64,000 nucleotides of DNA from Hellea sp. (GTDB lineage Bacteria; Pseudomonadota; Alphaproteobacteria; Caulobacterales; Maricaulaceae). The notes beneath the pieces are model-generated. The model was not told the DNA's origin, did no database searches, and saw nothing but the letters and a program-made list of their open reading frames with translations. The position numbers were made by a program, and so were the translations under genes. The stretch spans positions 42,457 through 106,456 of the forward strand of contig JABABK010000005.1 in assembly GCA_014238285.1 (NCBI GenBank). Direction: 5' to 3'. This document shows positions 43,874-52,862 of the stretch, piece after piece (the stretch's first letter is position 1; each line of letters opens with the position of its first letter).

Positions 43874-46009
43874 ATGATGACAAAAATTACACGAAGTACA
43901 CACACTAAAACGGTAATGATAACAAACATAAAGAAAGTTCTCATTACCGGACTAATCGGATCTTCATGTCTATTGCCTGCAGCAAGCTTCGCTCAATCTC
44001 CGGAATTATTTAAAAACCTCACCACTAGTGAACTACAAAACTCACAAAACTCGGTAGTTCCAAAAAACTCCAAACTGACGCGAACCGTAAAGTTAAACCC
44101 CGAGACCTTTTCATCCAAGTCGATCCAATTCGATCTATTTGGCAAAAAAGTCACGGCTATTAGGACACGGATTGAGCTTCAAAAAAAAGGGCAAGTTACT
44201 TGGGTAGGGCACTTAAAAGGCAGTCCGACCGACACAGTTATTATAACCCAAATAGGAAACGTCGTTTCCGGCTTCATCCAAAGTAACGACCGATTATTCC
44301 AGCTTGGCCATACAAATGGAAACGGGATATTTCAGTTCTATGAACTGGACGTTACATCATTTCCAGATGAGGAAAATGATAACCTTCCTGAAGGCGGCGG
44401 TATTGTTTCCAATCTATCATCGGCGTCAGACAATGGTGACAATGCACAACAAGACTTACTGATAATCTATACACAAGCTGCATGTGATTATGCCGGAAGC
44501 TGCGCGCAAATAGAGGCTAACATAAATACCGCCGTATCAGAATTGAATACGGCTTATTCGGAGAGCGGAATTGACATTTCCATGAACCTCGTTGGCGTTG
44601 AATTTACGAGTTACACGGAAGGCGCCAATAGCAGTTCTACGATGCTAACCCATCTTCAAGGTATATCTGATGGCAATATGGACGATGTTCATACCCTAAG
44701 AGATAATCTCGGGGCTGACCTTGTAGGCCTAATCCATAATGGCGATGGCTGCGGCCGCGGATATATTGGTTCAGACGCTTCAACAGCCTTCACGATTACG
44801 GATGCGAATTGCCTAGTCGGCAACCGCACCATGGCCCACGAATTGGGTCACAATCAAGGGGCGCGTCATGATCGTAAAAACGATTCGACTGGCGGCATTA
44901 GTACGGGGTATAATTTTGCCTATCGCAGATGTGCTGATGGATCAGATGAAGATTTAGGGTCGCCCTATTTCAGAACGAATATGGGTTATTCTTGCACAAG
45001 CGCCCCCCGCGTTGGGCGGTTTTCAAATCCTAATGTCACATATTTAAGCGTTGCCCAGGGCATAGATCCTGATGCAGGTGACCCTCTAAAAGGCGCCTGG
45101 AACGCTCGGACGCTAAATGAGTCTGCTGATTATATTGCTGGCTTTAGAACGCCGCCCGTAACACGTCCAAATGCTCCGACTAACCTTACGGCTTCGGCGA
45201 GTGGTCCTGGTTCGATTGATCTTTCTTGGACAGATAATTCTGCCGATGAAGACATGTTTAATGTTCAGGTTTCCCCCGATGGCTCGTCTTGGGTGACAAC
45301 GGCACAATTAGCCGCCGACGCGACATCCTATACCGATGGTGATTTACTCGCTGAAACAACCTATTATTACCGAGTGAATGCTCAAAATAGTGCAGGTTCA
45401 TCCGATTACACCAATGTTGGATCAGCTATAACAGATCCGCTTCCGCCTGTTAATGAAGCTCCCGTCGCAAGTTTCACCTATGACTGCACTGACCTAGATT
45501 GCACATTTGATGGTACTGGCAGCACGGATAGCGATGGAACAATCACTGCTCATAATTGGAGTTTTGGAGATGGCGGAACCGATACTGGCTCAACCACGTC
45601 CCATAGCTTCGCCTCGGCCGGTACTTTTGATGTTTCTTTGTCAGTTATGGATGATGAAGGCGCGACAGGCGATGCGCTCGAAACTATCGACGTTAGCGCG
45701 CCGAACATACCGCCAGTCGCGCGGTGGTGGTTTCGCTGTGAAGACCTAACATGTTTTTTTGCGGGCGGAAAAAGTTCGGATGAAGACGGTGAAATTGATA
45801 GATATTACTGGTGGATGAAATCAGGCGTAGCTATTTGGGGCGCCAGTCCGTCTATTACTTATACGTTCGATGATTACGGCGTTTATAAACCATTTCTAAC
45901 AGTTAGAGACGACGATGGTGACAATAATCGGAAAAGGCGCAAGTTAACGCTTACCGCGCCGGGAACCGCAACTAATCCTACAGGCGTAATTGAAGGTTAT
46001 CTAGACTAA
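43874..46009 (+). CDS. Secreted M12B-like zinc metalloprotease with FN3 and PKD domains
   Basis: The 711-residue protein has a signal peptide ending near SFAQS. It continues with a propeptide-like region and a metzincin catalytic domain with HELGHNQGARHD at 322-333 (zinc ligands His322, His326, His332). A fibronectin-III-like domain (PNAPTNLTASASGPGSIDLSW), a PKD domain (CTDLDCTFDGTGS...WSFGDG), and a second PKD-like module (RCEDLTCFFAGG) follow. That last module is shared with the next gene. Two ATGs stand at 43874 and 43877 after GGGGGC. It lies between two M14 paralogues, probably as one secreted-peptidase unit. Confidence 0.9.
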   Translation: MMTKITRSTHTKTVMITNIKKVLITGLIGSSCLLPAASFAQSPELFKNLTTSELQNSQNSVVPKNSKLTRTVKLNPETFSSKSIQFDLFGKKVTAIRTRIELQKKGQVTWVGHLKGSPTDTVIITQIGNVVSGFIQSNDRLFQLGHTNGNGIFQFYELDVTSFPDEENDNLPEGGGIVSNLSSASDNGDNAQQDLLIIYTQAACDYAGSCAQIEANINTAVSELNTAYSESGIDISMNLVGVEFTSYTEGANSSSTMLTHLQGISDGNMDDVHTLRDNLGADLVGLIHNGDGCGRGYIGSDASTAFTITDANCLVGNRTMAHELGHNQGARHDRKNDSTGGISTGYNFAYRRCADGSDEDLGSPYFRTNMGYSCTSAPRVGRFSNPNVTYLSVAQGIDPDAGDPLKGAWNARTLNESADYIAGFRTPPVTRPNAPTNLTASASGPGSIDLSWTDNSADEDMFNVQVSPDGSSWVTTAQLAADATSYTDGDLLAETTYYYRVNAQNSAGSSDYTNVGSAITDPLPPVNEAPVASFTYDCTDLDCTFDGTGSTDSDGTITAHNWSFGDGGTDTGSTTSHSFASAGTFDVSLSVMDDEGATGDALETIDVSAPNIPPVARWWFRCEDLTCFFAGGKSSDEDGEIDRYYWWMKSGVAIWGASPSITYTFDDYGVYKPFLTVRDDDGDNNRKRRKLTLTAPGTATNPTGVIEGYLD
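45712..46000 (+). repeat. Shared C-terminal module, copy 1
   Basis: This is the last PKD-like module of the metalloprotease. It runs from PPVARWWFRCEDLTC to NPTGVIEGY. It is nearly the same, residue for residue, as the end of the second M14 protein (47888-48180). Third codon positions differ widely, so it is an old duplication kept by selection rather than a recent copy. Confidence 0.85.
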
Positions 46010-46143
46010 CTTATAGCTAGCACATAACTATTTTAATTTGAATTATTTAATCCTGTCAGCTAGTTGTAAGCTAGAAAACGTAATATATTTACAAAAACAA
46101 ACGTTCACGACACGCAATGACTGAAATCTCGGGAGATATAATC

Positions 46144-48192
46144 ATGCACCATAAGACAAAACTTAAGGGTTTTACAGCTCTGGCGACGGGATTATTATCT
46201 GCAACCTTTTTGATGGCGTCGCCGACTTTTGCCGATGAAGATAAATTCGGTCAAACAATTGAGGGCGAACTTCAGGACCTTGGCACGATGTACAAAGTCG
46301 TGGCGCCAAACAAAGAGCTCTCCCGAAAAGCCATGGTAACGTTTCACAGTAATTTGCTGGAAACGTCCGATAATAAACTTGAACACGTCATGACCCTGAC
46401 TCCCGAAGAGGTTAAGTCCCTTAAGTCATTTGGCTTTAACGTCGCTTTAGACAGCGTATGGGCCATAAAATATACAAAGCAACGCATGAAGCAACTTCAA
46501 GTCAAACCGGCTGCACCTGGCGAAATCGCCCCCAAAAGCATTCCGGGATTTGCCTGTTACCCGACCGTTGAAGAAACCTATGCAAGTGCAGATACTTTAG
46601 CGGCGAATTATCCTAGCCTCGCGACCTATATAGACATTGGTAATTCTTGGAAAAAGACCACGAGCCTAAATGGCTATGACTTAAAAGTTCTCAAAATCAC
46701 CAACCAAGCCGTGACTGGCGATAAGCCCAAAATGTTTATCCATAGCGCCATGCACGCTCGTGAATATACAACGGCGACGCTCACACTGGAATTTGCAACA
46801 CAGCTACTAAACAATTATGGCACGGATGCAGATGCAACTTGGATCATCGACAATCATGAAGTTCATATACTTTTCCATATGAATCCTGATGGCCGCAAAC
46901 AAGCAGAAACAGGGCTTTATTGGCGCAAAAACACTAATGAAAACTATTGTAGTCCAACCAGCAGTAATCGCGGCGCAGACTTGAACCGTAACTTCACCCA
47001 TAGCTGGAACGTCACTGGCGGAGGTGGTTCTAGCGGTAACGTTTGTTCCGCAGTCTATAGAGGGCCAATTCCAGCCTCTGAGCCTGAAACTATGGCCGTT
47101 GAGAACTATGTCCGCACTTTGTTTCCTGATAGACGCGGTCCGAATGATAGCGACGCTGCCCCGACCGATACACAAGGTCTGCACCTGGACATCCACAGCT
47201 ATAGCGAGCTTATGCTTTGGCCATGGGGACACACTAATTCTGTTGCCCCTAACGGAACGGCGCTCCAGACACTTGGCCGGAAACTCGCCTATTGGAACGG
47301 ATATGAACCCATACAATCAGTTGGTCTGTATCCAACCGATGGCACTAGCGATAGTGTTAGTTATGGTGAACTCGGTGTCCCAAATTATACCTATGAACTT
47401 GGCACAGCATTTTTCCAAGATTGCAACACCTACGAAAACACGATCAAACCCGACAATCTTCCGTCACTAGAATACGCCGCGAAAATTATCCGCGCGCCGT
47501 ACTTAACGCCTGCTGGGCCAGAAGTTTACGGCGTCGACATGGACGGCGCTGAAAACCAAGACGCAGACGTCGGGGACATGGTTGCGCTGAGCGCAACTGC
47601 CAATGACGCCAGGTATGAAAATCAAAACGGGACAGAGCCGAGCCAAAACGTTACCGAAGCAGAATATTATATCGATAGCTACCCTTGGCAATCCGGCGCA
47701 ACCGCTTATGCAATGTCAGCATCTGACGGGAATTTTAACTCAAATTCTGAAGGCGTTTCAGCCACGATTGACACAACAGGCTTAAGCGAAGGTCAGCACA
47801 TGATCTATGTTCGCGCCAAAGACGCGACTGGTCAGTGGGGCGCAGGATCTGCTGGCTTCTTGACCCTCACCAATACAGCGCCAAACGTTCCACCTGTGGC
47901 ACGTTGGTGGTATCGTTGTGAAGACTTAACTTGTCTTTTTGCCGGCGGTAGAAGCGAAGATGTAGACGGCTATATCGACCGATATTACTGGTGGATGAAG
48001 CCTGGCACGTCTATTTGGGGTGCCGCTCCTTCTATCACCTATACCTATGATGATTACGGCGTTTATAAACCATTCCTAACCGTCAGAGATGATGACGGCG
48101 ACAATAACCGTAAGAGACGAAAGCTGACGCTTGCACCTCCGGGTAGCGCCGCTAACCCGACAGGTGTTATCGAAGGTTACTTCGAAGAGTAA
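46144..48192 (+). CDS. Secreted M14-family zinc carboxypeptidase, second paralogue
   Basis: The 682-residue paralogue of the 41581 product has a signal peptide (LATGLLSATFLMASPTFAD) and the same M14 layout: His204 and Glu207 in HAREYTT, His351 in DIHSYSELMLWPWG, catalytic Glu418 in YTYELGTAF. It lacks the CTDLDC PKD domain and instead ends in the PKD-like module of the metalloprotease (RWWYRCEDLTCLFAGG...NPTGVIEGY). I start at ATG 46144 with GGGAGA seven bases upstream. Its last 16 bases overlap the convergent thioredoxin-like gene. Confidence 0.93.
   Translation: MHHKTKLKGFTALATGLLSATFLMASPTFADEDKFGQTIEGELQDLGTMYKVVAPNKELSRKAMVTFHSNLLETSDNKLEHVMTLTPEEVKSLKSFGFNVALDSVWAIKYTKQRMKQLQVKPAAPGEIAPKSIPGFACYPTVEETYASADTLAANYPSLATYIDIGNSWKKTTSLNGYDLKVLKITNQAVTGDKPKMFIHSAMHAREYTTATLTLEFATQLLNNYGTDADATWIIDNHEVHILFHMNPDGRKQAETGLYWRKNTNENYCSPTSSNRGADLNRNFTHSWNVTGGGGSSGNVCSAVYRGPIPASEPETMAVENYVRTLFPDRRGPNDSDAAPTDTQGLHLDIHSYSELMLWPWGHTNSVAPNGTALQTLGRKLAYWNGYEPIQSVGLYPTDGTSDSVSYGELGVPNYTYELGTAFFQDCNTYENTIKPDNLPSLEYAAKIIRAPYLTPAGPEVYGVDMDGAENQDADVGDMVALSATANDARYENQNGTEPSQNVTEAEYYIDSYPWQSGATAYAMSASDGNFNSNSEGVSATIDTTGLSEGQHMIYVRAKDATGQWGAGSAGFLTLTNTAPNVPPVARWWYRCEDLTCLFAGGRSEDVDGYIDRYYWWMKPGTSIWGAAPSITYTYDDYGVYKPFLTVRDDDGDNNRKRRKLTLAPPGSAANPTGVIEGYFEE
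47888..48180 (+). repeat. Shared C-terminal module, copy 2
   Basis: This copy ends the second M14 carboxypeptidase and matches the module at 45712-46000 in protein sequence. The first M14 protein ends with a different domain, so the module has moved between unrelated catalytic domains. Confidence 0.85.
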
Positions 48193-48704
48193 ATTCCGTA
48201 GTCTTCAAAATATTTGGCAATGTCGCCCTCTTGGCGACTTGCCGCGTCCCGCCATGTCGGCGCGGTATCAAGATTTAAAACCTTACCATCCTTATCGACG
48301 ATAAAAACCGTTGGTGTCCCTTCAATAGTTTCAAGTCCAAAACGATTTGCAATTTCGATGTTTTTGTCTTTTTTCCCAACGTCTACATAGAGAAGCTTAT
48401 AATAGTCTTTTAATATACCTGACTTAAAACGCTCTTTTTCGAACCGAGCTGCTAAGCCTCGGCTATCATGGCACCAATTTGCGCCCATGACGATTAAGGC
48501 CAGCTTATCTTCCGCCCTAGCTGCGGCTAATACATCACTAACATCTTGCGCCGCATCCGCCTCAGGGTCATAGGGTCGAGGTTCATCATGGGTCGAAACA
48601 TTATGAGCCGTCACTTGAGATAAAGTCTCACAACCAGTAAGAAAAGCCAGGCCAAAAGAAGCCAAAAATAATATAGGTAAAGCGATAAATAGGAAGCGTG
48701 TCAT
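48177..48704 (-). CDS. Thioredoxin-like lipoprotein with WCxxS motif
   Basis: The 175-residue protein has a lipoprotein signal peptide with lipobox LTGC (Cys25). A thioredoxin-fold domain follows with VMGANWCHDS: Cys78 is present, but the second redox Cys is Ser81. FVDVGKKDKNIEIANRFG and GTPTVFIVDKDG complete the fold. A CxxS motif suits a monothiol or isomerase-like role rather than a dithiol oxidoreductase. GAGGGCG precedes the ATG. The last 16 bases overlap the 3' end of the convergent M14 gene. Confidence 0.85.
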   Translation of the reverse strand: MTRFLFIALPILFLASFGLAFLTGCETLSQVTAHNVSTHDEPRPYDPEADAAQDVSDVLAAARAEDKLALIVMGANWCHDSRGLAARFEKERFKSGILKDYYKLLYVDVGKKDKNIEIANRFGLETIEGTPTVFIVDKDGKVLNLDTAPTWRDAASRQEGDIAKYFEDYGIYSSK

Positions 48705-48847
48705 ACGCCCTCATAAGCTATCTCGTTCTAATTTGGAATAGCCCCTGCGCCCTCTTACCACTGAGATGAAAGTTGTGACTTTGTAGCCTTGTCCAAAGCG
48801 TGGGAACTGATACAAGAAATCCAAAGAATAGTATGAACGAGGGAATA

Positions 48848-50137
48848 ATGCGGAATTTAACGATTAAAACAACGGCTCTAGCGGCGCTCGCACTGGCGGC
48901 CTGTGATAGCGATACTTTAAAAGCCTTAGTAGCCGCCATAAATACTCCGCCCCGCATCACCAGCACAACAACCGCTTATCAAACCCCTGAAAACCAAGAT
49001 TTTAGCTTTACGGTCACTGCAAGCGATGCAGAAAATAATGTGCTGACATTTTCAATTTCCGGCTCAGACGCGGCAGAATTCTCAATCGATAGCGCATCAG
49101 GACTTGTCAGTTTCATAGCCTTCCCCGATTTTGAAATACCAATGGACCAAGACTCCAATAATACATACGATGTGACCATATCAGCTTCAGATAGTGAATA
49201 TACGGTTTCGCAAAACCTAACAATTGAAGTTCAAGACGATCCCACTGACAATCCGGATACATTTGCAAGCTGTGAAGATTATATACATTTCGGCACGCCT
49301 CTGCCCAATACACTAAGCTGTAAAGTTACAAAAGATGACCTAGACCGTGACTTCTTTGTCTATGTGCCGCCCGCTTACGCTGAACGCACAGAATCGACCC
49401 CAATGCTTTTCAGCCTCCATGGATATGGTAGCCTCGCCATCATCAACTCGTTCTACACAGGATTTCAGGACATCGCAGACCAAGAAGGATTTCCAATAAT
49501 TTATCCACAAGGAACGATACTTGAAACGACAGGACAAACACATTGGAATGTTGGTGGTTTCAGCTCTGGCAGCAATGCTGATGATGAAGCGTTTATAAAC
49601 ACAATTCGTGATTATATGGCGGCTGTTTATGATATTGACGAGAAACGTGTCTATTCAACCGGAATGTCCAATGGTGGGTTTATGAGCTATCTTTTAGCCT
49701 GTGGTAGCAGTGATAATTTTGCAGCTATTGGGTCCGTTACAGGGACCATGACAACAGATATGGTCGAAAACTGCAGCCCTTCTCGCCCGGTTCCAATCCT
49801 ACAAATCCACGGCAAGCTTGATGGAACCGTACTCTTGGATGGAAGTTTTACGAGCCTCGCTATTGGCGATACTATTGATTATTGGGCGATGGCAAATAAT
49901 TGCGACGCTGACCTCACGACAACTGTTGTCGCAGATTTGGATGATAGTGACGCGTTAGGCGGCACTCAGTTTAGCTATGAAAATTGTGACGGCGGCGTTG
50001 GCGTGGAATATTATCTTCTTGATGGTCTAACTCATCAATGGCCTATTCGAGATAACCGTTTCAATTTCGACATTCACGCAGCTGATGTGGTTTGGAATTT
50101 CGTTTCAAATTTCAATCTGGACGGCCCGATTGAGTAA
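48848..50137 (+). CDS. Lipoprotein with cadherin-like domain and PHB-depolymerase-family esterase
   Basis: The 429-residue protein has a lipobox LAAC (Cys19). A cadherin-like domain spans about 35-140 (PENQDFSFTVTASDAEN, ISGSDAAEFSIDSASGLV, DFEIPMDQDSNNTYDV). An alpha/beta-hydrolase of the PHB depolymerase/feruloyl esterase type follows: FSLHGYGS, nucleophile Ser274 in GMSNGG, the Asp of HGKLDGTV and the His of GLTHQWP. It would act on an extracellular ester or polymer at the cell surface. ATG 48848 has GAGGGAAT upstream. It meets proC with no gap. Confidence 0.87.
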   Translation: MRNLTIKTTALAALALAACDSDTLKALVAAINTPPRITSTTTAYQTPENQDFSFTVTASDAENNVLTFSISGSDAAEFSIDSASGLVSFIAFPDFEIPMDQDSNNTYDVTISASDSEYTVSQNLTIEVQDDPTDNPDTFASCEDYIHFGTPLPNTLSCKVTKDDLDRDFFVYVPPAYAERTESTPMLFSLHGYGSLAIINSFYTGFQDIADQEGFPIIYPQGTILETTGQTHWNVGGFSSGSNADDEAFINTIRDYMAAVYDIDEKRVYSTGMSNGGFMSYLLACGSSDNFAAIGSVTGTMTTDMVENCSPSRPVPILQIHGKLDGTVLLDGSFTSLAIGDTIDYWAMANNCDADLTTTVVADLDDSDALGGTQFSYENCDGGVGVEYYLLDGLTHQWPIRDNRFNFDIHAADVVWNFVSNFNLDGPIE

Positions 50138-50959
50138 TCAAGTTTTTCCAAGTTCCCGAGACCTGTGATAGGCTGCTGAGACCGCGTCACGCAATATATG
50201 TGGTAACCCCTGTTCACTCATGAGAACGTCAAGAGCCGCCTGAGTTGTGCCATTAGGGGATGTCACAGCTTGCCTGAGCTCTGACGCACTTTGCCCGGAT
50301 TGTTCAAGTAAAGCTCCTGCTCCAATTAAAGTCTGACGCGCAAAAGCTTGGGCTTGTTCTTCTGATAGTCCTAATGATGTTCCTGCAGCAGCTAAAGCTT
50401 CCACCATATGGAAAAAATATGCGGGCCCGGAACCAGATACAGCTGTTACCGCGTCAATCAGGGCTTCATTTTCAAGCTCTGTCGCAGCGCCGCTGGCGCT
50501 TAAAAGTTCACCGACATGCTTCTTTTGCGAGGCGCTTAAACTCTCGGCGCAAACATAACCAGTAATACCTTTACCTATGGACGCGGGTGTATTGGGCATA
50601 GCCCTGACACATTTCTGATTTGGGAAAGCTTCTGCAAGACGGCCTAATGATATACCCGCCATGATAGATATCACGACACAGTTTTTGGGTAGACAAAGCG
50701 CAATCTCTGGCCCGGTGGCTGAAAAAGATTGAGGTTTAATTGCTAACAATACATATTTTGCCGTTGTCACCGCGTGCTCAAGACTCGCGTGATAAGAAGC
50801 ACCTTTATCAATGACCTCTTGCGCGGCTTGGCTTGGCTTTGGATCAGCTATCAATAGGTCTTCGAACTCAACCATGGGTTTCCCAGCATCAACCGAAGTC
50901 CAGCCCGAAATCATGGCGCCGCCCATTCGGCCCGCCCCTATCACAATATGCGTAATCAT
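50138..50959 (-). CDS. proC: Pyrroline-5-carboxylate reductase
   Basis: The enzyme catalyses the last step of proline synthesis with NADPH. The 273-residue protein has the Rossmann motif VIGAGRMGGAMISGW at the N-terminus, VLLAIKPQSF, the ALPNTPASIGKG-like stretch RAMPNTPASIGKG, and the substrate-binding helix VTAVSGSGPAYFFHMVEALAAAGTSLGL. The C-terminal LRQAVTSPNGTTQAAL is the family signature. It lies nine bases after ybjN on the same strand. Confidence 0.95.
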   Translation of the reverse strand: MITHIVIGAGRMGGAMISGWTSVDAGKPMVEFEDLLIADPKPSQAAQEVIDKGASYHASLEHAVTTAKYVLLAIKPQSFSATGPEIALCLPKNCVVISIMAGISLGRLAEAFPNQKCVRAMPNTPASIGKGITGYVCAESLSASQKKHVGELLSASGAATELENEALIDAVTAVSGSGPAYFFHMVEALAAAGTSLGLSEEQAQAFARQTLIGAGALLEQSGQSASELRQAVTSPNGTTQAALDVLMSEQGLPHILRDAVSAAYHRSRELGKT

Positions 50960-50968
50960 AAGTTTAAA

Positions 50969-51514
50969 TTAAGGGTTCGCAGCCAAATCTACAAGAGCAG
51001 ATGTAAGCGCATCTTCGGGCGATTTTCCCGCCCAAATGACGTATTGGCAGGCTGGGTATCCGCGCTCTGCCGCGTCGAGCGATTGAGCGATAAGGTCTTG
51101 CGCCTGTTCGGTTAAAAGCTTGGCGCCGCCGCGAAGAGAATGGCTGTGCCGATAGACCAGCGCGCTGTTTTTATCCCAATAGTCAAAATGTCCGTGAACC
51201 AGCCGCTCATTAATCAGAGAAATCAAGCGGCAAATATCGTCACTACGTCCACCTGGCGTTCGCCCGTCAAAAGCCAAAAACAACGCAATGGTCTCAGCAG
51301 TTCCATCCCAAGACAAAATCAAATCATGATGACACCATAATCCCGGCAATGAAACGTGGAGTTCATTAGGTTTTAAGCGCTCATATTCGTAATGCTCAGC
51401 AATACATAGACGTTCGAACACGTCGATAGGGTTTCCGCGCGTCTGCAGCGTGCCCGCCAGAGAAGCCCCAGGCCTTATACAATATTCGTCGGCGATTTTC
51501 ATATCCGCACTCAT
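50969..51514 (-). CDS. YbjN domain-containing protein
   Basis: The 181-residue protein matches the YbjN family: NPIDVFERLCIAEHYEYERLKPNELHVSLPGLWCHHDLILSWD at the N-terminus, FDGRTPGGRSDDICRLISLINERLVHGHFDYW in the centre, and ALVYRHSHSLRGGAKLL toward the end. The fold resembles type III secretion chaperones; the cellular role is not established. It is immediately upstream of proC, and this pair is conserved in Caulobacter relatives. Confidence 0.9.
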   Translation of the reverse strand: MSADMKIADEYCIRPGASLAGTLQTRGNPIDVFERLCIAEHYEYERLKPNELHVSLPGLWCHHDLILSWDGTAETIALFLAFDGRTPGGRSDDICRLISLINERLVHGHFDYWDKNSALVYRHSHSLRGGAKLLTEQAQDLIAQSLDAAERGYPACQYVIWAGKSPEDALTSALVDLAANP

Positions 51515-51612
51515 TCACCATTTTTATTATTAGGTTCAAGGTACGAGATTCGCGCGCAATAACAAGATATAGTAAATTAAGTCTTGTTGATAACTAGATT
51601 TGGGTTTTCAGC

Positions 51613-51870
51613 CTATTTCTTCAAAGCTTTGACTTGCTTCTCTAGACTCGCGACTTTCTTTTTAAGTCCAGCGTTCACATCCACAAGGTTTTGCATCTGC
51701 GCTTTGAGGATTTCAAATTCGTCGCGGGTGATTAAATCCATATCCGCGATCAGGCGTTCGGCCTGTGAACGGCCCATAGCTTTGACTTCATCACCGACGC
51801 CTTTGACAGCGCCAACAGCATTTGTGACAAGATTGGTTAGATCTTCTAGTGGGCGGGATTTGGTTTGCAT
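51613..51870 (-). CDS. ubiK: UbiK-family accessory factor (BMFP coiled-coil)
   Basis: The 85-residue protein is largely helical and ends in a trimeric coiled coil (LKAQMQNLVDVNAGLKKKVASLEKQVKALKK). The family (YqiC/BMFP) has membrane-fusogenic activity, and UbiK supports aerobic ubiquinone synthesis in enterobacteria. The N-terminal EDLTNLVTNAVGAVKGVGDEVKAM and central RDEFEILKAQ are typical. It is divergent from lgt. Confidence 0.88.
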   Translation of the reverse strand: MQTKSRPLEDLTNLVTNAVGAVKGVGDEVKAMGRSQAERLIADMDLITRDEFEILKAQMQNLVDVNAGLKKKVASLEKQVKALKK

Positions 51871-51971
51871 GGCTTACCTCATTAAGGTCGTGATTGATTT
51901 TGTCTTCTCTTATAGATAGGGAGCCTGTAACAAAAATTCCAGACCTTCGCCATTAAACGGATTGCCGCGCC

Positions 51972-52862
51972 ATGATTATAAGCCTCATCAGTGCCATTAC
52001 CTTCCCCGAATGGATTGGCGATACCGCTTTTTCTATCCCCGGAACGCCCATATCGGTAAAATGGTATGGGTTATCCTATATTGTCGGAATTTTTATGGCC
52101 TATCGCTGGGCCGTACGGACGGTTCGCAAAAAAGAACTTTGGGTCCCAGAAGGCGTCACACGCGGCGTAGAAATCATCCCCAATAAGGTCAAACTCGAAG
52201 ACTTCGCGTTTTTCTGCCTGCTTGGCATTATGGTCGGCGGGCGAATTGGCTCGCTTATTTTATATAATCCACCTGAGACCTTTTGGGATATCTTCAAAGT
52301 CTGGGAAGGCGGTATGTCTTTTCATGGCGGCTTTACGGGCGTCTGTATCGCCGTTTGGTATATTTCTCGTAAGAACAATATCTCATTATGGCGCTGGGCC
52401 GATATGGCAGCTATAGGCGCCCCCCTCGGCCTTGGCGCTGTGCGGCTCGCCAATTTCGTCAATCAAGAATTATGGGGCCGAGAAACAGACGTACCGTGGG
52501 CTTTCATTTTCAGAACCGATCCATCTTGGACGCCTCGGCATCCAAGTCAACTTTATGAAGCCTTCCTTGAAGGTGTAATGATCTTCGCAATCATTTGGTA
52601 TTTCACCCGCAAAAAGAAAATTCTGACCAAACCCGGCATCGCGGCTGGCATGTTCTTCCTGTTATACGGCATTTTCAGGACCTTTGTTGAGTTCTTCAGA
52701 GAGCCAGATCCAATTCCGCAAATCCATGAATATTTCACCCGTGGTATGGCCTATTCCATACCCATGATTTTGATTGGGGCGGCTATTATTATTTGGGCTA
52801 ATAAGCGGCCGCCGGCTGCGGCCAAGCATATGCCTGAAGAAGAAAAGCCCGCTAAAAAGTAA
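51972..52862 (+). CDS. lgt: Prolipoprotein diacylglyceryl transferase
   Basis: The inner-membrane enzyme attaches diacylglycerol to the lipobox Cys of prolipoproteins, including those predicted in this window. The 296-residue protein has about seven membrane helices, GIMVGGRIGSLILYNPPETF, MSFHGGFTGV with the catalytic His region, the Lgt signature GAVRLANFVNQELWGRETD with its Arg, and RHPSQLYEAFLEGV. The ATG at 51972 is used. The methyltransferase gene begins directly after the stop. Confidence 0.95.
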   Translation: MIISLISAITFPEWIGDTAFSIPGTPISVKWYGLSYIVGIFMAYRWAVRTVRKKELWVPEGVTRGVEIIPNKVKLEDFAFFCLLGIMVGGRIGSLILYNPPETFWDIFKVWEGGMSFHGGFTGVCIAVWYISRKNNISLWRWADMAAIGAPLGLGAVRLANFVNQELWGRETDVPWAFIFRTDPSWTPRHPSQLYEAFLEGVMIFAIIWYFTRKKKILTKPGIAAGMFFLLYGIFRTFVEFFREPDPIPQIHEYFTRGMAYSIPMILIGAAIIIWANKRPPAAAKHMPEEEKPAKK

